From Streptomyces albireticuli (GTDB taxonomy: Bacteria > Actinomycetota > Actinomycetes > Streptomycetales > Streptomycetaceae): DNA of 64,000 bases. Every line of letters begins with the position of its first letter. Within the stretch, counting starts at the first letter, position 1. Below are positions 7,412-16,317 of this stretch, one piece after another. The position numbers and the translations under genes are program-made. A model generated the notes under the pieces. The model had not been told where the DNA came from and ran no database searches. It saw nothing but the letters and a program-made list of their open reading frames with translations. The stretch covers positions 4,556,001 through 4,620,000 of the forward strand of contig NZ_CP021744.1 in NCBI RefSeq assembly GCF_002192455.1, written 5' to 3'.

Positions 7412-8319
7412 CCGACCCGACCGTCCCCACGGCCCTGCGGGCCACGGGCCTCGGCCGCAGGTTCCGCAGCCGGTGGGCGCTGCGCGACTGCGAATTCGCC
7501 GTGCCCGCCGGGAAGATCACCGCCCTCGTCGGCCCCAACGGCGCCGGCAAGAGCACCCTCTTCCACCTCGCGACCGGCCTGCTCCACCCCACCACCGGTG
7601 AGCTGAGCGTCTTCGGCGCCGTCCCCGGCAGCGACGAGGCCCGCGCCCGTACCGCGTTCCTCGCCCAGGACAAGCCGCTCTACCCGCGCTTCACCGTCGC
7701 CGACACCCTCCGCTTCGGCCGCGAGCTCAACGGCGACTGGGACCAGGCCGCCGCCGAGCGCATCGTCCGGGCCGGCGACATCCCCTTCGACGTCCGGATC
7801 GGCACCCTCTCCCAGGGCCAGGCCACCCGCGTCGCGCTCGCCGTCGCCTTCGGCAAGCGCCCCGAGCTGCTCCTCCTCGACGAGCCGCTCGCCGACCTCG
7901 ACCCGCTCGTGCGCATCGAGGCCATGGGCCTGGTCATGGAGGAGGTCGCCGAACGCGGCACCACCGTCGTGATCTCCTCGCACGTCCTGTCCGAACTGGA
8001 GAGCGTCTGCGACCACGTGCTGCTGCTCAAGCACGGTGGCGTACGGCTCGACGGCGACGTCCAGCGGCTCTGCGAGGAGCACGTACGGTTCACCGGCCTC
8101 GCCGACACCTCCACCGAGGACGGGCTGCCCGCCGGCCTCGACCGGGCCGGGATCGTCGAGGCCACCGTCACCGGCCGCCAGGTCAGCGCGTTCGTCCGGG
8201 GCACCGCGCCCGCCGGCGACCGCTGGATCACCGAAACCCCCTCCCTGGAAGAACTGTTGCTCGCCTACCTGCGTTCCGACCGCCCCGAAGACACCGGCCG
8301 TCACGGAGCGGCCGCGTGA
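7408..8319 (+). CDS. ABC transporter ATP-binding protein
   Basis: 303 residues from GTG 7408, overlapping the gntR stop. Walker A is GPNGAGKST (about residues 42-50), the signature is LSQGQATRVALA, Walker B is LLLLDEPLADLD, and the switch His lies in ISSHVLSELE. A C-terminal extension of about 80 residues follows, as in CcmA-type exporters. The Q-loop region reads LAQDKPLYPRFTVADTL. It powers the membrane partner encoded immediately downstream (GTGA overlap). Substrate unknown; YtrA-controlled systems often answer cell-envelope stress or antibiotics. Confidence 0.92.
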   Translation: MTDPTVPTALRATGLGRRFRSRWALRDCEFAVPAGKITALVGPNGAGKSTLFHLATGLLHPTTGELSVFGAVPGSDEARARTAFLAQDKPLYPRFTVADTLRFGRELNGDWDQAAAERIVRAGDIPFDVRIGTLSQGQATRVALAVAFGKRPELLLLDEPLADLDPLVRIEAMGLVMEEVAERGTTVVISSHVLSELESVCDHVLLLKHGGVRLDGDVQRLCEEHVRFTGLADTSTEDGLPAGLDRAGIVEATVTGRQVSAFVRGTAPAGDRWITETPSLEELLLAYLRSDRPEDTGRHGAAA

Positions 8320-9290
8320 AAGGCTCCCTCTGGCTGGCCTGGCGCCAGCAGCGCACACTCATCCTGACCGGCGCCGCGCTCCTCCTCGCCTGCGTGGCGT
8401 GGGTCGCGTTCCAGCGCGCGGACATGATGTCGTTCATCGACAGCCACCACTTCGAGGTCTGCAAGGGCTGGGACGCCGAGGAGTGCTCCGGCACCGACCT
8501 CGACCAGGCCCAGCGGCTGCTGAGCGACAACGACGACGGCATCGTCGCCCTCGGCACCCTCAGCGCCGCCCTCCCCGTGATCATCGGCATCTTCTGGGGC
8601 GCGCCGCTGCTCGGCCGCGAGCTGGAGAGCGGCACCTGGAAGCTCGCCCTCACCCAGGGCGTCGGCCTCCGCCGCTGGTTCACCGCCCGCTTCGGGCTCG
8701 CCGCCCTCTGCTCGGTCCTCGGCTCGGCCGTCCTCGCCGCGCTCGTCGCCTGGTGGTGGTCGCCGATCTCCAACATGCTGGACGGGCTCTACTGGCACGA
8801 CGGCTACATCTTCAACGCCACCGGCCCCGCCGCCGTCGCCTGCGCCCTGTTCGGCCTCGTCGCCGGCACGGCCGCCGGACTGCTGATCCGCCGCACCCTG
8901 CCCGCCATGGGCGCCGTCCTCGGCGTCGTCGCCGGACTGCGCTTCCTGCTCAACACCTTCCGGGCCGACTGGATCGAGCCCACGGCCCGGATCAGCCAGG
9001 GCGACGCGCCCCGGGAGAACGTCCGCAGCGCCTGGTCGACCGGCGAGTTCGGCTTCATCGACGGCGCCGGCCGCAAGCACCCGGTCGCGGACGCCTGCCC
9101 CTGGGGCGAGGGCCTGCCCGACCTGAAGACCTGCATGGCCCAGAAGGGCTTCGTCGGCCGGTACCACAAGGTCTATCCCAGCAGCGACTTCTGGGTCTTC
9201 CAGTGGATCGAGACCGCGGTCTTCCTCGGGCTGGCCGCCGCGCTGTTCGCGCTGATCTGCGTCGTGCTGCGGCGCCGCGCCGTCATCTGA
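8316..9290 (+). CDS. ABC-2-type transporter permease
   Basis: 324 residues from GTG 8316, overlapping the ATPase stop by 4 nt. About six hydrophobic segments: roughly 15-33, 82-105, 122-150, 168-190, 195-213 and 290-318. A large soluble loop (about 215-290) contains three Cys and probably lies outside the membrane. The motif LLGRELESGTWKLALTQG between the second and third segments is typical of ABC-2 permeases (the coupling region). It forms the exporter channel with the 7408 ATPase. Confidence 0.85.
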   Translation: MKGSLWLAWRQQRTLILTGAALLLACVAWVAFQRADMMSFIDSHHFEVCKGWDAEECSGTDLDQAQRLLSDNDDGIVALGTLSAALPVIIGIFWGAPLLGRELESGTWKLALTQGVGLRRWFTARFGLAALCSVLGSAVLAALVAWWWSPISNMLDGLYWHDGYIFNATGPAAVACALFGLVAGTAAGLLIRRTLPAMGAVLGVVAGLRFLLNTFRADWIEPTARISQGDAPRENVRSAWSTGEFGFIDGAGRKHPVADACPWGEGLPDLKTCMAQKGFVGRYHKVYPSSDFWVFQWIETAVFLGLAAALFALICVVLRRRAVI

Positions 9291-9367
9291 CGCGGCGTCT
9301 TCCCCTTCCCGTACGCCCTTCCTGTACTGCCTGTTCCGCTCGTCCCGTTCGAAGGAGGTCCACCCCC

Positions 9368-10147
9368 ATGTCTTCGCCCAAAGCCATGCTCAAGAACCGC
9401 AGCCACCTCAGCCACAAGGTCCGTTACGCGGTCACCAACCCGGCACGCATCGCCCCCTACCTCAAGCGCCACGCCCGTGACACCTGGCTGCGTCTGAAGC
9501 ACCCCGACCACGTCGACTACTACCGCGCGGTCATGGCCTCCGACACCGCCCGCAACCCCGAGGCCGCCGTCGGCAGCCGCAGCCACGACCGCTGGCTCGC
9601 CCTCGGCAAGATGCAGTTCGACTACCTCAGCGAGCACGGCCTCGCCCCGCACCACCGCATGCTCGACATCGGCTGCGGCAACCTCCGCGCGGGCCGCCTC
9701 TTCATCGACCACCTCGACGCCGGCAACTACTACGGCATCGACATCTCGCCCGACATCCTCATCTCCGCCAAGCAGACCCTGACGACCTACGGCCTCCAGG
9801 ACAAGCTGCCCCACCTCACCATCACCCAGAACCTCACGCTCGACTTCCTCCCCGACGCCCACTTCGACGTCGTGCACGCGCACAGCGTCTTCTCGCACTC
9901 GCCGATCGAGGTCATCGAGGAGTGCCTGGCCCACGTCGGCCGCGTGCTCGCCCCCGGCGGCTTCTTCGACTTCACCTTCGACCGCACGGAGGGCGCGGAG
10001 CACCAGGTGCTCCGCGAGGACTTCTACTACCGCACCCAGACCCTGATCGCCCTCGCCGAGAAGCACGGGCTGCGCGGCCGCTTCATGGAGGACTGGGAGA
10101 CCCGCCCGCACGGCCAGTCGAAGATCCGGGTGAGCCTGCCCGGGTGA
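9368..10147 (+). CDS. Class I SAM-dependent methyltransferase
   Basis: 259 residues from ATG 9368 with an excellent ribosome site (AAGGAGGT, 9 nt upstream), which fixes this start against a much longer open frame. SAM motif I is MLDIGCGNLRAG (about 98-109), followed by NYYGIDIS, then FDVVHAHSVFSH and a beta-strand pair VLAPGGFFDFTFD. The basic N-terminal 60 residues may bind a nucleic acid or anionic polymer. The substrate cannot be predicted. It lies 78 nt behind the ABC operon with its own strong translation signal. Confidence 0.85.
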   Translation: MSSPKAMLKNRSHLSHKVRYAVTNPARIAPYLKRHARDTWLRLKHPDHVDYYRAVMASDTARNPEAAVGSRSHDRWLALGKMQFDYLSEHGLAPHHRMLDIGCGNLRAGRLFIDHLDAGNYYGIDISPDILISAKQTLTTYGLQDKLPHLTITQNLTLDFLPDAHFDVVHAHSVFSHSPIEVIEECLAHVGRVLAPGGFFDFTFDRTEGAEHQVLREDFYYRTQTLIALAEKHGLRGRFMEDWETRPHGQSKIRVSLPG

Positions 10148-10197
10148 CGGGGGTGCGTCCGGCCGCGTGAGCGGGGGACGGGTGAGAGTCTCGGCTG

Positions 10198-10986
10198 GTG
10201 AGCGATGACAAGCCCGGCGTCCCCCGTCACGACGGCCCACGCGACGAGGCGGCCTCCCCGGCGCCCGCCGGGTCCGACGCCGGGTCCCACGCCGAGCCCC
10301 ACGAGGGCGGCGCCCTCGGCAACCGCCTCAACCGGCTGCGCGCCGCCGTCCTCGGCGCCAACGACGGCGTGGTCTCCACCGCCGGCCTCGTCGTCGGCGT
10401 CGCCGGGGCCACCGACGCGCGCGGCACGCTGCTGACCGCCGGGCTCGCCGGGCTGCTGGCCGGCTCCCTGTCCATGGCCGCCGGCGAGTACGTCTCGGTG
10501 AGCACCCAGCGCGACTCGGAACAGGCCGCGCTCGCCCTGGAGCGCAAGGAGCTCGTCGCGGCCCCGCAGGCCGAACTCGACGAGCTCACCGAGCTCCTGG
10601 AGGGCAAGGGCCTCACCACCGGACTCGCCCGCGAGGTCGCCGAACAGCTCACCGAGCACGACGCGCTCCGCGCCCACGCCGAGGTCGAACTCGGCATCGA
10701 CCCCGACGAACTCACCAGCCCCTGGCAGGCCGCCGGCGCGAGCTTCCTCGCCTTCACGGCGGGCGCGCTGCTCCCGCTCCTCGCGATCGTCCTGCCCCCA
10801 CCGGGTGTCCGGCTGCCGGTCACGGTGGTGGCGGTGCTGGCAGCGCTGGCGCTGTGCGGGTGGGGGAGTGCGCGGATGGGGCGGGCGGGGGTTTGGCGGG
10901 CGGTGTTGCGCAATGCGGGGGGTGGGGTGGTGGCTATGGGGGTTACGTATGGGGCGGGGTCGTTGCTGGGGGCGGTGGGGGTTTGA
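10198..10986 (+). CDS. VIT1/CCC1 transporter family protein
   Basis: 262 residues. After a hydrophilic N-terminal tail of about 40 residues comes the family signature N-R-L-x-R-L-R-A-A-V-L-G-A-N-D-G-V-V-S-T. Further motifs are GLLAGSLSMAAGEYVSVSTQ, a cytosolic Glu-rich helical domain (about 105-165) and three C-terminal hydrophobic helices. VIT/CCC1 proteins move Fe2+ or Mn2+ out of the cytoplasm; conserved Met/Glu residues in SMAAGEY belong to the metal site. The start is GTG 10198 with only a weak ribosome site. Last gene before repeat copy R1. Confidence 0.88.
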   Translation: MSDDKPGVPRHDGPRDEAASPAPAGSDAGSHAEPHEGGALGNRLNRLRAAVLGANDGVVSTAGLVVGVAGATDARGTLLTAGLAGLLAGSLSMAAGEYVSVSTQRDSEQAALALERKELVAAPQAELDELTELLEGKGLTTGLAREVAEQLTEHDALRAHAEVELGIDPDELTSPWQAAGASFLAFTAGALLPLLAIVLPPPGVRLPVTVVAVLAALALCGWGSARMGRAGVWRAVLRNAGGGVVAMGVTYGAGSLLGAVGV

Positions 10987-11020
10987 GGGCGGGTGCGGGT
11001 GGGTGCGGGTGGGGTGCGCC

Positions 11021-11287
11021 TGCGGCGGGCCTTTTCCCCACCCCGCCCCTTCCCGCTGCATCCGATGTGCGGCTCCGCCGCGTGCGGGGCTCCGCCCCGG
11101 ACCCCGGTCCTCAAACGCCGGACGGGCTGAGTTGTCGCCCGGAACCGGGCGAGATCCAGCCCGGCTGGGGGCACCTCCCAGCGGTAGCCGGGGGAGTTTG
11201 AGGACACCGCGCGGTAGCGCGGAAGGGGCCCGGGGATCTCCCCGGTTTCGGGAAGGGGCGGGGCTGGGGAAAGGCCCCGCGCAGCGG
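11021..11287. repeat. Intergenic GC-rich palindromic repeat, copy R1
   Basis: About 267 bp filling the gap between two convergent genes. Its ends form an imperfect terminal inverted repeat of about 30 bp (11025-11055 with 11249-11281). Inside is the core GGACCCCGGTCCTCAAACGC continuing to CCGGACGGGCTGA, and the segment GAGATCCAGCCCGGCTGGGG. The same parts recur at 12502-12770, with shorter versions at 22544 and 59283. No ORF: a non-coding mobile-like (MITE/ERIC-type) or terminator element. Confidence 0.75.
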
Positions 11288-12430
11288 TCATCCGCCGGCG
11301 CCCCACCCGCCCGCCGTCACTCCACCCCGCCACTCACCCCCGTACAACTCCCCGTACGACGGAAACACCCCACCCGCCCCCTCCACCGACCCCGCCGCCA
11401 GTACCCCCTTCACCACAGCCCGCGTCAGCACATCCGCCCCCGCCGCCAGGATCTCGTTGAGCGCCCCCGCCGCCAGTACCGTCGGGTCCCCGAAGACGTC
11501 CTCCGCGACCAGCGGCCGCGCGCCCGTGGCCAGGGCGAAGACCGTGTCGCCGTCGTTCAGCAGGTGGACCGGGCGTACGGCGCGCGCCAGGCCGTCGTGT
11601 GCCGTGCCCGCGAGCTTCTGTGCCTGGGCGCGGGTGAGCGCGGCGTCCGTGCAGACGACGGCCAGCGTCGTGTTCAGCGGCGGGCGCGCGGACGCCGCCG
11701 AGCGCTTCGCGGACTCCTTCACGGCCGCGGCCAGCGTCTCCCGGGCGGCGCGGTGCCGCTCCCGGTCCGGGACCTCGACCTCGCCCATGGCCAGCCGCCC
11801 GTACAGCGCGCCCGTCGTCGGCTCGACCACCGAACCCGCCGCGTTGACGATCGCCAGCGCCGCGACCGTCGTCCCCGACGGCAGCACCGCGCTGGCCGTG
11901 CCGACGCCGCCCTTGAGGCCGCCGGCCACCGCGCCCGTACCCGCGCCCACCGTGCCCTGGACGACCGGCGCCCCCGATTCCGTACGGGCCGCCGCCTCCG
12001 CCGCCGCGCGGCCCAGCGCCGCGTCGGGCCGGGCCCGCCAGTCGCCGCCGCGGCCGAGGTCGAAGAGCGCCGCCGCCGGGACGACCGGTACGACCTGGGA
12101 CGGGTCCGGGCCCACGCGGAAGCCGCGGCCCGCCTCCTCCAGCCACGCCACCACCCCGGACGCGGCGTCCAGCCCGAACGCGCTGCCGCCCGTGAGGACG
12201 ACGGCCTCCACCTTCTGCACGAGGTTGCGCGGGTCCAGGGCGTCCGTCTCCCGGGTGCCGGGGCCACCGCCCCGTACGTCCACGGCGGCGACGGCTCCGC
12301 CGACCGGGGCGAGGACGACTGTGGTGCCGGTGAGGAAGCCGTTGCCTGTGCGGTGTGCGTGGCCCACGCGGATGTGGGGGACGTCGGTGAGGGCGTCTTG
12401 GGGGCCGGGGGTTGTGACGGCATCAGTCAT
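11288..12430 (-). CDS. P1 family peptidase (DmpA/S58-like)
   Basis: 380 residues, normal family length. Motifs: LTDVPHIRVGHA at the start, VDVRGGGPGTRETD, VVLTGGSAFGLDAASGV, and the catalytic region PPLNTTLAVVCTD with the Asn-Thr-Thr (Thr254/Thr255) where S58 enzymes self-cleave to expose the N-terminal nucleophile. Members are aminopeptidases or beta-peptidyl/L-aminopeptidase-D-esterases; substrates are rarely known. Its 3' end abuts repeat R1 and its start faces repeat R2. It is probably monocistronic. Confidence 0.9.
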   Translation of the reverse strand: MTDAVTTPGPQDALTDVPHIRVGHAHRTGNGFLTGTTVVLAPVGGAVAAVDVRGGGPGTRETDALDPRNLVQKVEAVVLTGGSAFGLDAASGVVAWLEEAGRGFRVGPDPSQVVPVVPAAALFDLGRGGDWRARPDAALGRAAAEAAARTESGAPVVQGTVGAGTGAVAGGLKGGVGTASAVLPSGTTVAALAIVNAAGSVVEPTTGALYGRLAMGEVEVPDRERHRAARETLAAAVKESAKRSAASARPPLNTTLAVVCTDAALTRAQAQKLAGTAHDGLARAVRPVHLLNDGDTVFALATGARPLVAEDVFGDPTVLAAGALNEILAAGADVLTRAVVKGVLAAGSVEGAGGVFPSYGELYGGEWRGGVTAGGWGAGG

Positions 12431-12501
12431 GGGGCCTGGGTACCACGAGGGGTGCGGGGTGGGGGCGGGTTGTCGCCACGGGGCGCTTGTGCGGGGGGTG
12501 G

Positions 12502-12770
12502 GTGCCGCTGCGCGGGCCTTTTTCCCCGGCCCCGCCCCTTCCCGAAACCGGGGCTCCGCCCCGGACCCCGGTCCTCAAACGCCGGACGGGCTGAGTTGTC
12601 GCCCGGAACCGGGCAGAAAAGCCAGCCTCAGGCAGGGGCGAGATCCAGCCCGGCTGGGGGCACCTCCCAGCGGTAGCTGGGGGAGTTTGAGGCCCGCGCC
12701 TAGCGCGGACCGGGGGCCCCGGGGGCCTGCCCCCGGTCACGGGGAAGGGCGGGGCGGGGAAACATCCCCC
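12502..12770. repeat. Intergenic palindromic repeat, copy R2
   Basis: About 269 bp with the same architecture as R1: left end near 12508-12541, inner CGGACCCCGGTCCTCAAACG core, a CAGCCCGGCTGGGGGCACCT segment, and a right inverted end near 12739-12766. The right end enters the neighbouring ltrA-like gene and encodes its last residues and stop codon. Confidence 0.75.
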
Positions 12771-13969
12771 GGCTCCCGCACTCGCACCCGCTCACGCCCC
12801 CGCGCCGCAAGCGTCACCCCCACCCCCACCGTCACCGCCGCCACCACCCCCGCCAGCAACACCGCCGCACGGCCCGCGAACGTGCACGCCAGCATCAGCG
12901 CCGCCGACACCGGCAGTACCGCCTGCTGCGCCGCGCCCCTCTTGTAGTGCCGGGAGTGCAGCAGCCACACCACGAACAGGAAGGCCGCCGACGGGATCGT
13001 CACCGCGGCCGCCGCCGCGGTCGTCGAGACATGGGCCTTGCCCACGGCCTGTTCCACCGCCACCTCGATGCCCGCGCCGATCGCCGCCGCCGAGGCGAAG
13101 ATCAGGTAGTGGCCGTACCCCCAGGGGAGGGCGTAGCGGTTGGAGGACAGCCGTTCGTGGATGGGCACCGCGAAGTAGATCCACCAGGCGGCGAAGACGA
13201 TCAGCAGCCCGCCCGCCGCGATCGGCAGCAGCTCGTCCAGCGCCTCGTTCTCGTCCAGGGCCGACTGCACCGCGACCGTGCCCGCCGTGATCGTCTCGCC
13301 GATGACGATCACCGTGAAGAGGCCGTAGCGCTCGGCGATGTGGTGCGGGTGCCAGGGGGTCGGCGTGTTCCGCTCGGCGATCAGCGGTACGGACAGTTCC
13401 GCCGCCACCAGGACCAGGAACAGCCACTTCCGGGAGCCCTCCGGGGCGAACAGGAGGGCCACCCAGCCGAGCTGGCAGATCACCAGGCCGATCGCGTACC
13501 GCCGGGCCGTGAGGGCCGCCCCGGGGTCCTCCTCGGAGCGTGACGCCCGCAGCCACTGCGTGGTGAGGGCCAGCCGCATCACGACGTACCCGACGACCGC
13601 GATCGTCCAGTCGTTCTTGTCGAAGGCGCGCGGCACCCCGGCCGCGTAGATCTGCACGCCCGCCATCTGGATCAGGGTCAGCACCCGGTACGGCACGTCG
13701 TCGCAGTCGTAGGCGGAGGCGAACCACGAGAAGTTCATCCACGCCCACCAGATCCCGAAGAACACGAAAAGGTAGGAAATGATCCCTGTGTCCGTGTGTC
13801 CTTCGGCCAGCGCGTGCACCAGCCGGGCGCCCGCCTGTGCCACGGCGACCACGAAGCAGAGGTCGAAGAACAGCTCCAGCGGTGTCGCGGCGCGGTGTTC
13901 CTCGTCGCGGGCGCGCGCGACCATCCGCCGCAGGACGGCACCGGTCCGGGGCGCGGGGTGCTCGCTCAT
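12737..13969 (-). CDS. Low temperature requirement protein A (LtrA) family membrane protein
   Basis: 410 residues from ATG 13969. Motifs: TPLELFFDLCFVVAVAQ near residue 35, IWWAWMNFSWFASAYD, RYGLFTVIVIGETI and WWIYFAVP, all diagnostic of LtrA (PF06772). About 12 hydrophobic segments fill the chain. Family members are integral membrane proteins of uncertain role, first linked to cold growth in Listeria. The final eight residues (VSPPRPSP) and the stop are encoded by the inverted end of repeat R2, so the native C-terminus was probably altered by insertion. Confidence 0.9.
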   Translation of the reverse strand: MSEHPAPRTGAVLRRMVARARDEEHRAATPLELFFDLCFVVAVAQAGARLVHALAEGHTDTGIISYLFVFFGIWWAWMNFSWFASAYDCDDVPYRVLTLIQMAGVQIYAAGVPRAFDKNDWTIAVVGYVVMRLALTTQWLRASRSEEDPGAALTARRYAIGLVICQLGWVALLFAPEGSRKWLFLVLVAAELSVPLIAERNTPTPWHPHHIAERYGLFTVIVIGETITAGTVAVQSALDENEALDELLPIAAGGLLIVFAAWWIYFAVPIHERLSSNRYALPWGYGHYLIFASAAAIGAGIEVAVEQAVGKAHVSTTAAAAAVTIPSAAFLFVVWLLHSRHYKRGAAQQAVLPVSAALMLACTFAGRAAVLLAGVVAAVTVGVGVTLAARGRERVRVREPGDVSPPRPSP

Positions 13970-14118
13970 GCGCCGATTGTCACCGCCCGTGGCGCGGTGC
14001 GCGCGGTGAGGCGTCCGCCGGGCGGGTACGGGCGGGTACGGGCTGGTGCGAGCGGGTGCGTACGGGCGGGCCCGCGCCTGCCCCGCCCGCGCCGCCACCC
14101 GCCCCGTACCCTGGACGG

Positions 14119-14301
14119 ATGAGCGACACCGCCCCCGAGCCCGCCCCGCGGCCCCGTCCCGCCGCGCTGATCTTCGACGACCCGCTCTCGCAGCAGTCCT
14201 CGGACGACACGGACCACGGCTGGGGCGACCGCCCCTCCGGCGGCGGGAGCGCCGCCGACCTGGCCCGCTTCCTGGACGAGAAGCCGCCGCACCACGTGTG
14301 A
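14119..14301 (+). CDS. Small conserved acidic protein
   Basis: 60 residues from ATG 14119. A Pro/Arg-rich start is followed by ALIFDDPLSQQSSDDTDHGWGD, a Gly/Ser stretch and AADLARFLDEKPPHH. No signal peptide or membrane segment. Proteins of this pattern are common in Streptomyces next to mscL. They look intrinsically disordered with a short C-terminal helix (DLARFLDEK). Function unknown. Confidence 0.65.
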   Translation: MSDTAPEPAPRPRPAALIFDDPLSQQSSDDTDHGWGDRPSGGGSAADLARFLDEKPPHHV

Positions 14302-14355
14302 CGGCGGCGCGTCCGGGCGCTGGCGCGGGTCCCGGCGCTGCCGCGCGCCCGGGCG

Positions 14356-14829
14356 CTACCGCTGGGCCGGCACCGCGTCCGCGCCCGGCTCGCGCCGCTG
14401 CTCCACCAGCGCGTCGCGGATCTGCGCGAGCAGCTCCAGCTCGGTCTCCTTGGCGGGGGTCGCCGGGGCCTTGGCCGCCTGGCGGTCCTGCCAGCGCTTC
14501 ATCGGCAGCAGCATCAGGAAGTAGACGACCGCCGCCGTGATCAGGAAGGTGAGCGTCGCGCTGAGCACGGTGCCCCACTGGATGAAGACGCCCTTGGTCA
14601 CCTCGCCCGCCGCGTTCCGGTCGCAGGGGCCCTTGAGGCAGGACGCGTAGTGGTCCAGGTCCTTGGTGCCGAAGGCGCCGACGACCGGGTTGATCACACC
14701 CTTGACCACGGAGTTCACGATGTTGGTGAACGCGGCGCCGATGACGACGGCGACGGCGAGGTCTATCACGTTGCCCCGCATCAGGAACGCCTTGAAGCCC
14801 CCGAGGACGCCTGTCTTCTTCTCGCTCAC
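14356..14829 (-). CDS. mscL: Large-conductance mechanosensitive channel MscL
   Basis: 157 residues from GTG 14829 with GAGG 8-12 nt upstream. Clear MscL order: N-terminal helix (GGFKAFLMRG), TM1 (NVIDLAVAVVIGAAFTNIVN), an outer loop, TM2 (about 85-107) and a C-terminal helical bundle. It forms a homopentameric pore that opens under membrane tension to release solutes in hypo-osmotic shock. The outer loop is longer than in E. coli and carries two Cys in CLKGPC, so a loop disulfide is possible. Confidence 0.95.
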   Translation of the reverse strand: MSEKKTGVLGGFKAFLMRGNVIDLAVAVVIGAAFTNIVNSVVKGVINPVVGAFGTKDLDHYASCLKGPCDRNAAGEVTKGVFIQWGTVLSATLTFLITAAVVYFLMLLPMKRWQDRQAAKAPATPAKETELELLAQIRDALVEQRREPGADAVPAQR

Positions 14830-14949
14830 CGCAACTGCCTCACTGTCTTGCTGTCTCCGACGCTGTCTCCGTACGTTGCGGAATGAATAGTTCCGCAACG
14901 TACGGGAGATTTTGCCAGCTCTGTCCGGTCACCCGGAGCACAAGAGCCG

Positions 14950-15840
14950 TTACGGCAGCTCGATACCCAGGTCCCAGCCCTCGTGCACCCCGGCGCAGAG
15001 GCAGGACCGGCCGTCGTTCTCCGGCAGCGCGGTGACCGCCGCGAAGAGCACCTCGCGCAGCCGGCCGACGTTCTCGGCGAAGACCCGCATCACGTCGCCG
15101 TGGTTGACGCCGTCGCCCGCCTCGGCCCCCGCGTCCAGGTCCGTGACCAGGGCCATCGAGGTGTAGCAGAGCTCCAGCTCGCGGGCGAGGACGGCCTCCG
15201 GGTGCCCGGTCATGCCGACCACGGACCAGCCCTGGGCCGCGTGCCACCGGGACTCGGCGCGGGTCGAGAAGCGGGGCCCCTCTATGACGACCATCGTGCC
15301 GCCGTCCACCACCTGTCCCCAGCCGTGGCCGCGCGCCACCGCGACCGCCACCGCGCGCCCGGTGGGGCAGTAGGGGTCGGCGAACGTGGTGTGGACGACG
15401 TTGGCCACCCGGCCGTCGTACAGCGGCTCGCCGTCGAAGAACGTCTGGACGCGCGACTTCGTGCGGTCCACCAGCTGGTCCGGTACGACGAGCGTCCCCG
15501 GGCCCAGCTGCGGGTGCAGCCCGCCCACCGCGCAGGGGGCCAGGACCTGCCGGACGCCGAGCGACCGCAGGGCCCAGAGGTTGGCCCGGTAGTTGATGCG
15601 GTTCGGCGGCAGGGTGTGGCGGCGGCCGTGCCGGGGGACGAAGGCGACCTTGCGGCCGGCCAGCTCGCCGACGAAGAGCGAGTCGCTCGGCGACCCGAAC
15701 GGGGTCTCCACGACGACCTCGGTCACGTCCTCCAGGAAGGAGTAGAACCCCGACCCGCCGATCACGCCTATGTCCGCGCGCACGCCGTCGCCCACGGGCC
15801 CGCCGTCCGTCTCGTCCCTCACGGTGTCTGTATCGACCAT
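14950..15840 (-). CDS. mtnP: S-methyl-5'-thioadenosine phosphorylase
   Basis: 296 residues from ATG 15840. Motifs of the MTAP/PNP superfamily: IGVIGGSGFY (phosphate loop), PRHGRRHTLPPNRINYRANL, GTMVVIEGPRFSTRAES and GMTGHPEAVLAREL. It cleaves methylthioadenosine, a by-product of polyamine and other SAM-dependent reactions, to adenine and methylthioribose-1-phosphate in the cytosol. An alternative is inosine/purine phosphorylase activity; the two are hard to separate by sequence. It lies downstream of fmdB on the same strand but behind a terminator. Confidence 0.88.
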   Translation of the reverse strand: MVDTDTVRDETDGGPVGDGVRADIGVIGGSGFYSFLEDVTEVVVETPFGSPSDSLFVGELAGRKVAFVPRHGRRHTLPPNRINYRANLWALRSLGVRQVLAPCAVGGLHPQLGPGTLVVPDQLVDRTKSRVQTFFDGEPLYDGRVANVVHTTFADPYCPTGRAVAVAVARGHGWGQVVDGGTMVVIEGPRFSTRAESRWHAAQGWSVVGMTGHPEAVLARELELCYTSMALVTDLDAGAEAGDGVNHGDVMRVFAENVGRLREVLFAAVTALPENDGRSCLCAGVHEGWDLGIELP

Positions 15841-15930
15841 GCGGCCCACCCTAGCGGCGCCCCACCGGGCCCCGGACGTCATGGCCGATCATGGCCACGG
15901 CGGCCCCGGACGGGACCGCCCCGGACGCGA

Positions 15931-15967
15931 CGGAGCCCGCCGCCCCGGTGAGGGGCGACGGGCTCCG
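15931..15967 (-). terminator. Hairpin terminator after fmdB
   Basis: 16-bp inverted repeat (15931-15946 and 15952-15967) with one mismatch and a 5-nt loop, 21 nt after the fmdB stop. Confidence 0.7.
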
Positions 15968-15987
15968 TGATGTTCCTGGTGGCGCCG

Positions 15988-16308
15988 TCAGGCGGCCGAC
16001 GTGCTGCTGCTCGACGTGCTGCCGGACGAGCTCGGCGTGGAGGCCGTGCTCGTGCTCGACGAGGAGGAGTCCGACTTGGACGTGGTGCTCGTCGTGCTGC
16101 TCGCCTTGGCGGGGCTGCTGCTGGACGACGAGCCACGGCTGTCGTTCCGGTAGAAGCCGGAGCCCTTGAAGACGATGCCGACCGCGGAGAAAACCTTCTT
16201 CAGGCGTCCGTCGCAGCTCGGGCACACGGTCAAGGCGTCATCGGTGAACTTCTGCACCGCCTCGAGGCCCTCGCCGCACTCGGTGCACTGGTACTGGTAA
16301 GTCGGCAC
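15988..16308 (-). CDS. FmdB-type zinc-ribbon protein, Ruc-like chaperone
   Basis: 106 residues from GTG 16308 with AGGAGGAG upstream. The N-terminal zinc ribbon has C-x2-C (YQCTECGEGLE, about 8-11) and C-x2-C (VCPSCDG, about 29-32), followed by VFSAVGIVFKGSGFYRND. The last 47 residues are almost entirely Ser/Thr, i.e. disordered. This layout matches M. tuberculosis Rv0991c (Ruc), a zinc-containing, oxidation-activated chaperone under HrcA control. A CIRCE element lies just upstream here as well, and the neighbouring genes match the Rv0985c-Rv0996 region. Assignment as Ruc orthologue is therefore well supported but inferred. Confidence 0.85.
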   Translation of the reverse strand: MPTYQYQCTECGEGLEAVQKFTDDALTVCPSCDGRLKKVFSAVGIVFKGSGFYRNDSRGSSSSSSPAKASSTTSTTSKSDSSSSSTSTASTPSSSGSTSSSSTSAA

Positions 16309-16317
16309 TTGCTCCTC

